The notes under the pieces: generated by a model
What the model was told of the DNA's origin: nothing
Databases searched by the model: none
Seen by the model: the letters and a program-made list of their open reading frames with translations, nothing else
Origin: Gammaproteobacteria bacterium
Lineage (GTDB): Bacteria > Pseudomonadota > Gammaproteobacteria > Pseudomonadales > Halieaceae
Length of the DNA: 38,388 nt
Direction of reading: 5' to 3'
NCBI GenBank assembly: GCA_030427335.1
Contig: JAUHWV010000003.1
Location: 1-38,388, forward strand
Translations under genes and position numbers: made by a program
Shown: positions 7,412 to 15,417 of the stretch, one piece after another
Layout of the letters: each line of letters opens with the position of its first letter
Numbering within the stretch: the stretch's first letter is position 1

Positions 7412-8410
7412 CTAACGATAGTCGTTGAGTCCAACAAATGTACCTCCGTTGCGAAAAGTAAGTTCCCGCATGAGCGTAGCAAAGCGTACACCGGTTTGGT
7501 TAGTGTATGCCTCTGGAGAAAATTGTACAGGGAAACCGACGGCGTGAATGCGGACCTTGCGCGTGCCATCTGCCAGTTCCGAATTCAATTGATCAACGGT
7601 ATCCACAACTCGGGCTATGGATTCGCCTGAAAACTCATCTCCTAATACGTATACGCTGATCTTTTTCTGCGGATCATAGAAGCTACGGATCGCCTGTGTC
7701 AGCCCTTCTACCGGGCTTGAATTGCTGAACGGGTTCCAAGTACGCAGGTTATTCAAAATAATCTGACGACGCGCCGGCGTGTCGGGTATCCACTCGCCGC
7801 GATAACGCGAAAACAAGTAGTTCCCCATATCATTAAGTACTTGAATTCCCTTAACCTCGGGGTAGAGGCTTAGGGTGTTCTCCATCTCTCTTAGCATGCG
7901 TGGCCAAGCATAGGAAAACATCGAGCCGGATGTGTCGATAACGAAAATAATATATTCACTGTCTACTGGAATACCCGCAACCAGGTTGTTCTTAGACTGA
8001 TATTGGAGACCCAGCAGTCTCTGCATTTCCTCGGTAAGGGACTGCTTGGCTTCGGCCAGTTGTTCAATGATGATGGAGTCACTGGAACGTGAAACTTTAT
8101 CGTCCTCTAAGCGACCGTTTAGCCCCGCTAAGCGAGAGCGCATAATGGCGATACGTTCTTTTATGTCGGAAAGCTGTTCTTGTTTCGCGTTTAGATCGCG
8201 ATTGAAAATCGCTGTTTCGCCACGAATTTCAAACAGCTGATTTTGCAGATCAGCAACGCGCCCTTCCAGAGTGATACTGGATTGTTCCAGTATTTGGGGC
8301 TGCACGGTTTTGGTGATCATCAGCAGCAGAATTACCGCACCGAAACCACAGCAAATCACGTCTAGAAACGACAGAGAGAAGGCTTCCGTTTCTCGGCGTT
8401 GGCGCCGCAT
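7412..8410 (-). CDS. ExbD-like TM helix + coiled coil + VWA domain protein (second paralogue)
   Basis: A 332-residue protein with a short basic N-terminus, one membrane helix (about 13-34) containing FSLSFLDVICCGFGA, a predicted coiled coil (about 40-135) and a von Willebrand A domain with the MIDAS motif DTSGS (159-163). The helix has Asp17 at its N-terminal end, in the place where ExbD, TolR and MotB carry the proton-binding Asp. The C-terminal domain would face the periplasm. Its start overlaps the upstream paralogue's stop as TAATG, which supports an equimolar pair. The in-frame ATG at 8470 is less likely because it would put 20 residues before the conserved N-terminus. Partner inference: the ExbB/TolQ-type protein encoded at 10734-11531. 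Confidence 0.85.
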   Translation of the reverse strand: MRRQRRETEAFSLSFLDVICCGFGAVILLLMITKTVQPQILEQSSITLEGRVADLQNQLFEIRGETAIFNRDLNAKQEQLSDIKERIAIMRSRLAGLNGRLEDDKVSRSSDSIIIEQLAEAKQSLTEEMQRLLGLQYQSKNNLVAGIPVDSEYIIFVIDTSGSMFSYAWPRMLREMENTLSLYPEVKGIQVLNDMGNYLFSRYRGEWIPDTPARRQIILNNLRTWNPFSNSSPVEGLTQAIRSFYDPQKKISVYVLGDEFSGESIARVVDTVDQLNSELADGTRKVRIHAVGFPVQFSPEAYTNQTGVRFATLMRELTFRNGGTFVGLNDYR

Positions 8411-9501
8411 TAGGGCCAGTCCTTCGATGGGCTGATGAACGAGCCGCGGGTGGTTTGAGCCAACTGCCAATAATAGGCGGCAGCGAGCGGGTCACCCTCC
8501 ATGGGCGCTAAGATCGTGTTTACGGGTACTCCGTGTGGCAAAATTTTAACCGCGTCGCGGAATAAGGCTTCACGCTCGCGACTTGAGATTGTGTTCGCTT
8601 TGGGCGCTTTTTCGCCTTGTGTGGGAAGGCCGTCGGTTATCAAAAAGATGTTATCGGGTTGGGGGCTGAGCTTATTCAAGACGTCAAAGGCGGCGTAGAG
8701 ATTGCTGCCTTTGCTGGGTAGGAGACTGTTCACCGCTTCACCGACTTGCTCAAGCTGGGCCTGATTAGAAACGTCCATCCATCGGTTTGCTGTTTCGGGA
8801 AGTACAGTTTGTGCTGTCTCGTTGAAGGTGATCACTTGATACTGAGCCGAAGGTGGCAGCTGTGCGCTGAGCCAACGAACCGTATTCGCGCTTCGCCGCC
8901 ATTTTGGTGATTGTGCCTGTATCTCTGGGCTCATATTGCGCAAGCGAATTACGTTAACAATGCGTTGATCCAGCATGCTGGCAGAGGTGTCTAGTAGGAT
9001 GGCAATGTGTCTGCCACCCAGGTTAAGCCCCGTTAGGTACTGTCTGTTGCCATCCCCGGCGTAATCACGTGCGCTGCGCCCGGCGTTCTTCGCTTCATCT
9101 ATGCGGAGCTTCTTGACCTCTTGTTCCAGTGCGCTTAGTTCGGCTTTTAATTGTTCTATGAGGCTATCTTGGCCGTCACTATTTTCGTTGAGTTCAGCGA
9201 TGAGTCGCTGAAGCTCGGTCATTTCATCTTGGATTCGCTTGGCTTCGCCTTCGGCAGTTACGACGTCAAGGTTGACTGTGTCGAGAGTATTTTTGAGGCG
9301 CACCAAACCTTCGGTCCCTTCGCGTATGTCTTCCTCGAGCAGGTTGATCTCGGACAGAAGATCCGCATTCAAGGTCTTGGCTTCGAGCTCAAGCGAGTGA
9401 TCTATAATTAAGAAAACCAATACAACTGCGCCGAAGCCGCAGGACATAATATCTAGGAAGCTAAGATTAAAAGTTGTAAAACGCCGCTTCGGTCGAGCCA
9501 T
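8410..9501 (-). CDS. ExbD-like TM helix + coiled coil + VWA domain protein (first paralogue)
   Basis: A 363-residue protein with the same architecture as its downstream neighbour. It has a basic start (MARPKRRF), a membrane helix (about 12-34) with FNLSFLDIMSCGFGA and Asp17 at the same position, an acidic coiled coil (about 37-135) and a VWA domain with DTSAS (171-175), then FLITDGLP providing the later MIDAS Asp. The two proteins share F-x-L-S-F-L-D-x-x-x-C-G-F-G-A-V, so they are paralogues. VWA domains bind metal-dependent protein ligands; here it would sit in the periplasm. The start is 4 nt after the Hsp70-like gene. I am sure of the domains; the stator role is inference. Confidence 0.87.
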   Translation of the reverse strand: MARPKRRFTTFNLSFLDIMSCGFGAVVLVFLIIDHSLELEAKTLNADLLSEINLLEEDIREGTEGLVRLKNTLDTVNLDVVTAEGEAKRIQDEMTELQRLIAELNENSDGQDSLIEQLKAELSALEQEVKKLRIDEAKNAGRSARDYAGDGNRQYLTGLNLGGRHIAILLDTSASMLDQRIVNVIRLRNMSPEIQAQSPKWRRSANTVRWLSAQLPPSAQYQVITFNETAQTVLPETANRWMDVSNQAQLEQVGEAVNSLLPSKGSNLYAAFDVLNKLSPQPDNIFLITDGLPTQGEKAPKANTISSREREALFRDAVKILPHGVPVNTILAPMEGDPLAAAYYWQLAQTTRGSFISPSKDWP

Positions 9502-9505
9502 GGCG

Positions 9506-10732
9506 TCACTCTTCGAGTTCGATCACGGTCATGATTGCCCCGTTGATATTGAGCTTATCTCCTGCGCGCAGGGTTTGTCGCTGTGTCACAAGACGACCAT
9601 TCACGGTGATGAGCTCGGGCGCAGACGTGCTCAGGCGGAGCTCATCTCCGTGGAGGCTGCTGTTCGGTGCGTTAAGGGCGAGCCAGTTTAGTAGGTCTAC
9701 TGCACGGTGATTTCTCAAGCCCATCAGCCTGCAGTTCGCTGTCTTAGCCGCTACAGATTCGGCTTGCTCTTCGTTTAAAACTCGACTTTGAGTCGGGAAC
9801 TTATCGATCAAGGTATAAGAGTCGTAGTCTCGCGAGAGTGCTACGATTTGATCGAGGCTCGCAAGCATCGAGCCTTGCGAAACAGGAGTTGTGCGCCAAT
9901 GTTCGGGGAAAAACCGTTTGCATCCGTAGCCATGGTCTTCAATCAAACAGTGGGCATCTTCTGGGTTAAAGCGGGCTACTGCGTCGATTAGCGGTTGGAA
10001 GGCCTGTTTCAATTGCGTAATGGACAAAGTGGCAAGGTGACTTCCGCATTTAAACTCGAGGAGTTCGTCATCGGAGCTCAGATGCCGTGTCGTTAGCTGA
10101 TCACTCAAGACCTGTTCGTCTTTTCCCGAGCGCAGTGCGTCATAGCGGGTTTGCTCGATAAACGACTTGTTTACGTGATACAAAATTCGGTCGCGCAAAG
10201 GCAGTATGCCTTGACCGGCGATGCTCGTGCTCCGTTTGACAACGTACTCGCCGTTGACCTCGTGAATTTCACTGATGAGCAGTTGCTGCAGGTGCAGCTC
10301 TATGTGGAGTATCCTCTTGCCCGTACCGCTGAAAGTGGCTTGGATAGCGCTGCGATGGACCAGCCGATGCGCTTTGAGTGGCGTCGCTTGAATAATCCCC
10401 AAGAGCAAACTGAGTTGCTCGTCTGAGTAGTGCCCCGGCACGCTGACGAGAACGGTTTTTTCGCTTTCTTCGCCCAGCTGAGTGAGATGGGTGTGAATCA
10501 AATCGGCGTGGTGACGCGCATCCCCGATTTGGGGGTTTAAAGGCTCGACCGAGGGCTGCATCCAAAAACGACTGAGCGTGAGCCCTGGATTCGCTTTTTG
10601 TAAAGGCCAAGCAGCGGATCCGAATCGATATTCTCGTCCTGTCCAGACCGCGATGCCCGCATGTTCAGCGCAGGATTCCCCGTTACCGAGAAGGATATTG
10701 CTGTCGCATAGATCGAGGAGGTAGGTGCTCAT
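9506..10732 (-). CDS. Degenerate Hsp70/actin-fold protein
   Basis: A 408-residue cytoplasmic protein with no signal or membrane helix. Its layout follows the Hsp70/actin fold: an N-terminal YLLDLCDSNILLGNG strand-loop-strand (4-18) in place of the phosphate-1 loop, VLVSVPGHYSDEQ (94-106) matching the Hsp70 VPA-x-F strand and helix, and RILHIELHLQQLLISEI (140-156) in place of the phosphate-2 loop. In the last the usual DxGGGT is replaced, so ATP hydrolysis is doubtful. The last 40 residues (VNGRLVTQRQTLRAGDKL) look like the end of an FHA-type beta sandwich. It is separated from the ExbB-like gene by 1 nt, so it may be a cytoplasmic partner of the motor. Confidence 0.7.
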   Translation of the reverse strand: MSTYLLDLCDSNILLGNGESCAEHAGIAVWTGREYRFGSAAWPLQKANPGLTLSRFWMQPSVEPLNPQIGDARHHADLIHTHLTQLGEESEKTVLVSVPGHYSDEQLSLLLGIIQATPLKAHRLVHRSAIQATFSGTGKRILHIELHLQQLLISEIHEVNGEYVVKRSTSIAGQGILPLRDRILYHVNKSFIEQTRYDALRSGKDEQVLSDQLTTRHLSSDDELLEFKCGSHLATLSITQLKQAFQPLIDAVARFNPEDAHCLIEDHGYGCKRFFPEHWRTTPVSQGSMLASLDQIVALSRDYDSYTLIDKFPTQSRVLNEEQAESVAAKTANCRLMGLRNHRAVDLLNWLALNAPNSSLHGDELRLSTSAPELITVNGRLVTQRQTLRAGDKLNINGAIMTVIELEE

Positions 10733-10733
10733 A

Positions 10734-11531
10734 TTAGTGATTCACCAAAAATCGAAGAAGTTGCTTGTCGGCATAGCGCTGGCATTTAAGAACCAGGCGC
10801 TCTTGCGAGTGCTGTAGCTGGTGCAGACAAAACATGATAATGATGCTCAAAACGAGGGCCACGAAGGTACTGTTGAAGGCCACGCCTAAGCTTACGGTAA
10901 CGCCAGAAATATCGCCCTCGACGGCTTTGTAAGCCTGACCCAGAGCGTCTCCGATCCCGCGCACCGTGCCGATAAATCCGATAGAGGGAATGGCCCAAGC
11001 GATGTAACGTACCATAGATAACTCGGAATCGAGACGGTCGGCTTCAGTCTCACACTGTTCTCTCACCGTGTCTGAAACCGCGGGAATACTGCCCGTGGTG
11101 GCAAAGCGTTGCAGTGCAGATGAAAGTGTTCGTGCAAGCAAGAAGTCCTGTTGATCTTCTGGTAGGGATTCAATAATGCGCCCATAGCCTCTTGCATCGG
11201 AGGGCAGTACGCTGGTTCCCTCGGGAATGTTGAGCAGTGGTTGCTCGGTTTGAGCTTGTTCGGTGAGATTGAGCTTGAGCTTGTAGCCCATGATAGCCAG
11301 TGCCCAGAGCAGTAGAATAAAGCAGGCTTCTTGTTCGTAATCTCGGATCACTACAAAAAGGCTGCGGCTGGGCACAAAGTCTTGTCCACTCGCCTGCAGT
11401 GCCATCTGCGCAGCAATGTGTGCATCGGCGCTTGGCCTGACTAAACCCACGTAGATGCCATGCACTAGAATCGTTGCGATTAACAGTGCGGCGACCTGAA
11501 ATAAAAACTCGTTCTTCGTGAGTAACTTCAT
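10734..11531 (-). CDS. MotA/TolQ/ExbB-family proton channel protein
   Basis: A 265-residue inner-membrane protein of the MotA/TolQ/ExbB superfamily. Predicted helices lie at about 11-31, 68-86, 173-193 and 211-236, with a cytoplasmic segment at 90-170. The signature is IPSIGFIGTVRGIGDALGQA (181-200), followed by VSLGVAFNSTFVALVLSI (213-230); these correspond to the two pore-lining helices of ExbB and TolQ. Known members form pentamers around a dimer of ExbD/TolR/MotB helices and convert proton flow into motion. No separate ExbD or TolR gene is present; the VWA paralogues downstream supply similar helices. AGGA lies 8 nt before the ATG. The first helix is extra compared with three-helix ExbB. 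Confidence 0.9.
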   Translation of the reverse strand: MKLLTKNEFLFQVAALLIATILVHGIYVGLVRPSADAHIAAQMALQASGQDFVPSRSLFVVIRDYEQEACFILLLWALAIMGYKLKLNLTEQAQTEQPLLNIPEGTSVLPSDARGYGRIIESLPEDQQDFLLARTLSSALQRFATTGSIPAVSDTVREQCETEADRLDSELSMVRYIAWAIPSIGFIGTVRGIGDALGQAYKAVEGDISGVTVSLGVAFNSTFVALVLSIIIMFCLHQLQHSQERLVLKCQRYADKQLLRFLVNH

Positions 11532-11540
11532 ATTTGAATC

Positions 11541-11837
11541 CTAGATGTCGACTGGGAAGGCAACCGACAAATCCTCGGAGACCTGCTCGGATGCTTCATA
11601 GTCAAGTATTGATGCTGCTGACGCTGGTGCTGGTGCTGGTGCTGGTGCGGGCGCGTCGACTGCAGGGCTAACGGTGTCTTTCTGCGCAGTCGGCTTCTCG
11701 TTCGGGCTAGCCGACTGCGTTTGGTCGGTGTTCTTGATGAGGTCAGTGCTTGGATCCGCAGTCGTTTGCGCAGCTGTTTGGAACGCAAATAAAATGCCGG
11801 CAATTAGAGGCCACCTTGCTTTGTATTTGTGCTTCAT
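11541..11837 (-). CDS. Small Ala/Pro-rich exported protein
   Basis: A 98-residue protein with an N-terminal signal peptide (basic KHKYKAR, then WPLIAGILFAFQTAAQ), a low-complexity mature part and a run of Ala-Pro pairs (about 62-71) coded by a GCTGGT hexamer repeat at 11623-11646. I see no known domain. It has a good ribosome binding site (AAGGA, 8 nt from the ATG) and lies 11 nt after the PEGA/FGE gene and 9 nt before the ExbB-like gene. The low-complexity region could work as a periplasmic spacer or peptidoglycan-spanning tether, which is speculation. Confidence 0.7.
   Translation of the reverse strand: MKHKYKARWPLIAGILFAFQTAAQTTADPSTDLIKNTDQTQSASPNEKPTAQKDTVSPAVDAPAPAPAPAPASAASILDYEASEQVSEDLSVAFPVDI
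11623..11646. repeat. GCTGGT hexamer repeat encoding Ala-Pro
   Basis: Four perfect GCTGGT copies encode Ala-Pro pairs on the minus strand in the small exported protein. This is the third low-complexity in-frame repeat in the operon. Confidence 0.9.
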
Positions 11838-11848
11838 TGTCTTTTTCC

Positions 11849-13900
11849 TTATTCAGCGTAGCGGGCGATTCTAAATCCAAGGTCGTCTCTACCGCGTGCG
11901 CCGTAGTCGCGATAGCTTAACCTGAGCTCCGCCAGCTTTGAAAGTGACCAGCTCGCACCCTTAACCACGTAGTTGTCGCCGGTCTGTGCGCCCATGGGGT
12001 TGATCTGTGGGGCTTGGTTGGGAGCGGGGATTTCGTAGACATCGTGGGACCATTCCGCGACATTGCCCGCTAAGTCAAACAGACCGTAGGGGCCGGCATT
12101 GAAGCTCGCGACGGGGGCGCTCACTATGTGTCCATCTTGGTAGTCCGCCACGATTCGGCCCGTGACATAGGCGCTACTGGCATCGGCGAAGTTCTCTGTG
12201 CGATCAGCGGGAGGGAAGGTATCGCCCCATAAGAAGCGCTTCATACCCGTGGACTGCCAGCGAGTAATAAACTCCCATTCAGCCTCGGTGGGCAGCCGAT
12301 AGCCTATTGATACTGGGTCGAAGCCCACTACGATGCCATCTTGCTCCAAGTAAAAGGGTGTTAAGCCTTCTTGTCGGCTTAACCAATTACAAAATTGCGC
12401 CGCCTGTTGCCAGCTGACACCTACTACGGGCTGTGTGTCACGATTTAGGCTATTTCCTTGCACGGCGCCGGAATTGTGCTCTGATGCAAAAAGACGAAAC
12501 TGGGCATTGGTTGTCTCGGTTTTGGCGATGTACAGTGCGCGATCTAGCTTAACCTGTTGCTCCGTCTCGTTGGCTCGTCTACCCGAGTCGCGGCGCGAAC
12601 TTCCGGTAGTAAAAATCCCTGCATCGCGGGGGTCAATTAACTGCATTTCCAAACCGACCCGACTACGATACTGCCGCGGCATTCGAGCTGCGCGCGCTTC
12701 TGCCTCGGTGAGGAGGGCGACTTGCACCACCTGTTCTAAGCCTTTGCGCGGTGTGATTTCAGTCTCGAAGGTTTCGTAGCCATCAAGCTTAACTTGTATG
12801 GTTTGGGGCCGCTCCGCTAGAGTCAGACTCTGTGATCCGCGTCCAACAAACTCCCCGTTTATTGAAAGCTGTGCATTTTCTGGCGTGATTTGAAAGTGAA
12901 CAAGGCCCGATGAGTTAGACAGTTGAACCCGGTGTTGATCGGTTGTTCCTGGATCAAGGCGTTTGGTGAGACGTGAGGATTCGAATCCGGGCTTACTTAT
13001 CACAATGTCATGATTTTCGCCGGGTGTTAAAGACAGCGTCAATGGCGTCAGCCCGCGATAGGTGTTGTTCACCAAGACGGTGGCTTGTGAGGGCACGGAT
13101 TTGAGTGTCAGTACGCCCGCCGCTGGCGTAAGCCTTACGGTGTTGAGTTTCTGTGCTTCGAGTGCGTGTACCTCAAGTGTGAGGTTATGATCCTCATAGG
13201 CTGACTTCTGCAGCTGAATTTCACGCGTGCCAGCCAGCATTTCTATGACCGCCGGTGTGATGGCGGCAAGCTCACCGTCAACTAACACATTTGCGCCTGA
13301 GGGCTCCGAAGTGATCTCAATTTCGGCCCAGTTTGGGATGAGCTCGAAAGAGATGGTTTCCTGCAGTCCCTTTCCTGCCACACCAAACTGAATTTCAGCA
13401 TCTTGATATCGCGGTGCCGATATTGTCGCTGTGTAATCGCCTGGTTTGAGTTCGGTTATCTGATCGGCAATGACTTCACCATTCACGACCACCTGCGCCC
13501 CGCTTGGTTTGGTCAGGAATTGTACTTTACCAGGAAGCGCTGTGAGCGAAATCGTAACCGACTGGGATTCCGATTCAGCTACCGTAATGCTGCGTTCAGT
13601 CGGAAAGAAACCAGGCGCCTCCACTTTGATCGTATACTCGCCCTCAAGTACCAGGAATCGCTCGCCGAACGGAACAGCTAGGCCACCGTTAACCGTAACG
13701 GTTCGATTATCTGTAGCTGGAGTTAGTACCGTTAGTGCTCGCGCGCTCAACAAAAAGAGCAGGATTACAGCGATCGACAAGCCCAGCGAAGCGAGCACGA
13801 TCGCCCGAGGAGATATCCGCTTGCCACGCTGAGTGGGGTTCGTTGAGGAGCTTCTCGCTTCGAAGGAAACGGGCTGAACTTTGCGTTCGGGTTCGCTCAT
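11849..13900 (-). CDS. Membrane-anchored PEGA-repeat protein with FGE/SUMF1-like domain
   Basis: A 683-residue protein with one membrane helix (about 33-55) and a long extracytoplasmic part. Five PEGA-type beta repeats span about 60-395, recognisable by VVVNGEVIADQ, VLVDGELAAITP, VLVNNTYRGLTPL and LSINGEFVGRG. An FGE-sulfatase (SUMF1/EgtB-like) domain covers about 410-683, shown by TTNAQFRLFA, GYRLPTEAEWEF, GLFDLAGNVAEW and a C-terminal DLGFRIA. The C-terminal GASW segment has none of the paired catalytic Cys residues of true formylglycine-generating enzymes, so a binding or structural role is more likely. The start overlaps the upstream stop as TAATG. PEGA domains often bind cell-surface components. 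Confidence 0.88.
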   Translation of the reverse strand: MSEPERKVQPVSFEARSSSTNPTQRGKRISPRAIVLASLGLSIAVILLFLLSARALTVLTPATDNRTVTVNGGLAVPFGERFLVLEGEYTIKVEAPGFFPTERSITVAESESQSVTISLTALPGKVQFLTKPSGAQVVVNGEVIADQITELKPGDYTATISAPRYQDAEIQFGVAGKGLQETISFELIPNWAEIEITSEPSGANVLVDGELAAITPAVIEMLAGTREIQLQKSAYEDHNLTLEVHALEAQKLNTVRLTPAAGVLTLKSVPSQATVLVNNTYRGLTPLTLSLTPGENHDIVISKPGFESSRLTKRLDPGTTDQHRVQLSNSSGLVHFQITPENAQLSINGEFVGRGSQSLTLAERPQTIQVKLDGYETFETEITPRKGLEQVVQVALLTEAEARAARMPRQYRSRVGLEMQLIDPRDAGIFTTGSSRRDSGRRANETEQQVKLDRALYIAKTETTNAQFRLFASEHNSGAVQGNSLNRDTQPVVGVSWQQAAQFCNWLSRQEGLTPFYLEQDGIVVGFDPVSIGYRLPTEAEWEFITRWQSTGMKRFLWGDTFPPADRTENFADASSAYVTGRIVADYQDGHIVSAPVASFNAGPYGLFDLAGNVAEWSHDVYEIPAPNQAPQINPMGAQTGDNYVVKGASWSLSKLAELRLSYRDYGARGRDDLGFRIARYAE

Positions 13901-15417
13901 TAAATGGTCTCAGTGCACACAATGTGAAGATTCATAGTGCCCGAATTGGGCTCTATTCTGACGGTTTTCAAGGTGTCTCTATACCCTATGCGGGTTCCCC
14001 TAAAGGTATATTCGCCGGGGCGTAATCGAGTCTCAAGTCTCTCCACTGTGCCCAGTCGCATGTGTCGTACGATAGTGAGTTCTGTTAGGCCATCTGATGT
14101 GAGAATAATCGGGATCTCTTGGTTTGCGCTGTCGAGTAACCGACGTATGGACTCAATTTGTTGCTCCAGATTTTTTCTGGGGGCCACTTGGGTATTCGCG
14201 CTTTGCACCAGCGCTTCAGTCGCCTGAGCGACTTTAACATCCTCGAGGCGATTGGGCTGTGCTATAACGGCCTCGAGCTTTTCGTGGAGTTCGGCTCTGG
14301 CTTGCGCGCGAGGCAGACCGGAAAGCGCGTACTGCACTGCGGGGTCGATTTTTAATGCGGCCTCATAATATTGTTTGGCTAGATGCCAGTCTTCTCTGTT
14401 TACCGCGCTTTGGGCAAGCTCGGCTAATTCGCTGAGTCGATAAGTGGAACGCGTTTGTTCGAGTTGGGTTTTTGCCTGTTCGATTGCTAAGGCGTCACCT
14501 TGATATGTGGCTGCACTTGTGAGTGCGGTCTCAGCGGCTTTGAAATCGTTCCGTGCGATCGCTTCGTAAACATCAGACAGCGCTGTTTGGAAGCGCCAAG
14601 ACTGCCACTCGGTCTCTATCTGCGCCGCATGCGCGGCGATGGCTTGGTGCTGAGGGTCGAGTTTAACTGCTTCGCTAATACGTTCTTTCGCCTCTTGCCA
14701 CTGTGCCTCGGCGACAGCGGCTTTTGCGCTGTCCAGACTTTCTTTCGCTCTGTCGTTGATATCGGCGCGCTGCTCTAGTTCTGCGAGCTGGGTGTGATCA
14801 GGTGCCAGCACAGCAAGGAGTTCGAGTTGCGTCTCAGCAGACTCACGTTGAAAACCTTCTAAGTCGAGAACGATGCCAGCGACTAGACTTTCGACCCGAG
14901 TTGGAATGCTCGCGCTTAAGTGGGTTAGCATCGTGTACGCGTCTTCGTAGGCAAGCGTTGCCGCATCAAAGTCGCGGGCGCGGTAAAGTTCGTCTCCTGC
15001 TTTTGCTTGCGCGATAGCCGCTTCGTAGTCTTGCTCGGCCCATCGACTTACATCGACATCCAATAAAGCATTCTGTTCGAGCAAAAGCTGTTCAAGCACG
15101 TCCTGAGCGGCTTTTCTGGCCTGTTCTAACTGTGCCTGCTCAAAAGGCGACAGATCTGACTGCGCGGCTCCTGTACTCGTTCTTTCTGCCGCCGCTGTAC
15201 TGTCTGCCGGCTGAGGTGCTTGTGTCTCAACAACCACCGGGTAATCGGTTGGCGATACTCTCTCGGGCAGCCAAATAAACACGCCGTACAGACCAATGAG
15301 CGCACTGAAGGCGAGACCGGCTATAACGGCGCGATTGCGTCTGGGGGTGTCCGCCGATCGGCTGGATACTATGGTTTCTGGTTTAAATGGCGCCGGCTCA
15401 ATTCGCTTAGAGGACAT
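13900..15417 (-). CDS. Membrane-anchored TPR/coiled-coil protein with PEGA-like end
   Basis: A 505-residue protein with a short cytoplasmic tail, one membrane helix (about 30-50, AVIAGLAFSALIGLYGVFIW), and a long alpha-helical region (about 85-430) rich in Ala, Glu and Gln with TPR-like repeats, for example VKLDPQHQAIAAHAAQ and ALKIDPAVQYALSGL. The last 60 residues return to a beta-rich PEGA-like segment (RLETRLRPGEYTFRGTRIGY). I chose ATG 15417, which has AGGAG 12 nt upstream; ATG 15447 is possible and would overlap the preceding gene by 41 nt instead of 11. The topology and domain set match the next gene, so the two products may interact in the periplasm. Confidence 0.8.
   Translation of the reverse strand: MSSKRIEPAPFKPETIVSSRSADTPRRNRAVIAGLAFSALIGLYGVFIWLPERVSPTDYPVVVETQAPQPADSTAAAERTSTGAAQSDLSPFEQAQLEQARKAAQDVLEQLLLEQNALLDVDVSRWAEQDYEAAIAQAKAGDELYRARDFDAATLAYEDAYTMLTHLSASIPTRVESLVAGIVLDLEGFQRESAETQLELLAVLAPDHTQLAELEQRADINDRAKESLDSAKAAVAEAQWQEAKERISEAVKLDPQHQAIAAHAAQIETEWQSWRFQTALSDVYEAIARNDFKAAETALTSAATYQGDALAIEQAKTQLEQTRSTYRLSELAELAQSAVNREDWHLAKQYYEAALKIDPAVQYALSGLPRAQARAELHEKLEAVIAQPNRLEDVKVAQATEALVQSANTQVAPRKNLEQQIESIRRLLDSANQEIPIILTSDGLTELTIVRHMRLGTVERLETRLRPGEYTFRGTRIGYRDTLKTVRIEPNSGTMNLHIVCTETI

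Noticed and set aside
10734-11531. Flagellar MotA or Tol system proper
   Set aside because: No MotB, TolR, TolA, TolB or Pal gene accompanies it, and the helix pattern and neighbours differ.
11849-13900. A true formylglycine-generating enzyme
   Set aside because: The catalytic Cys pair is absent, so the sulfatase-activating role is not supported and no sulfatase gene is seen in the window.
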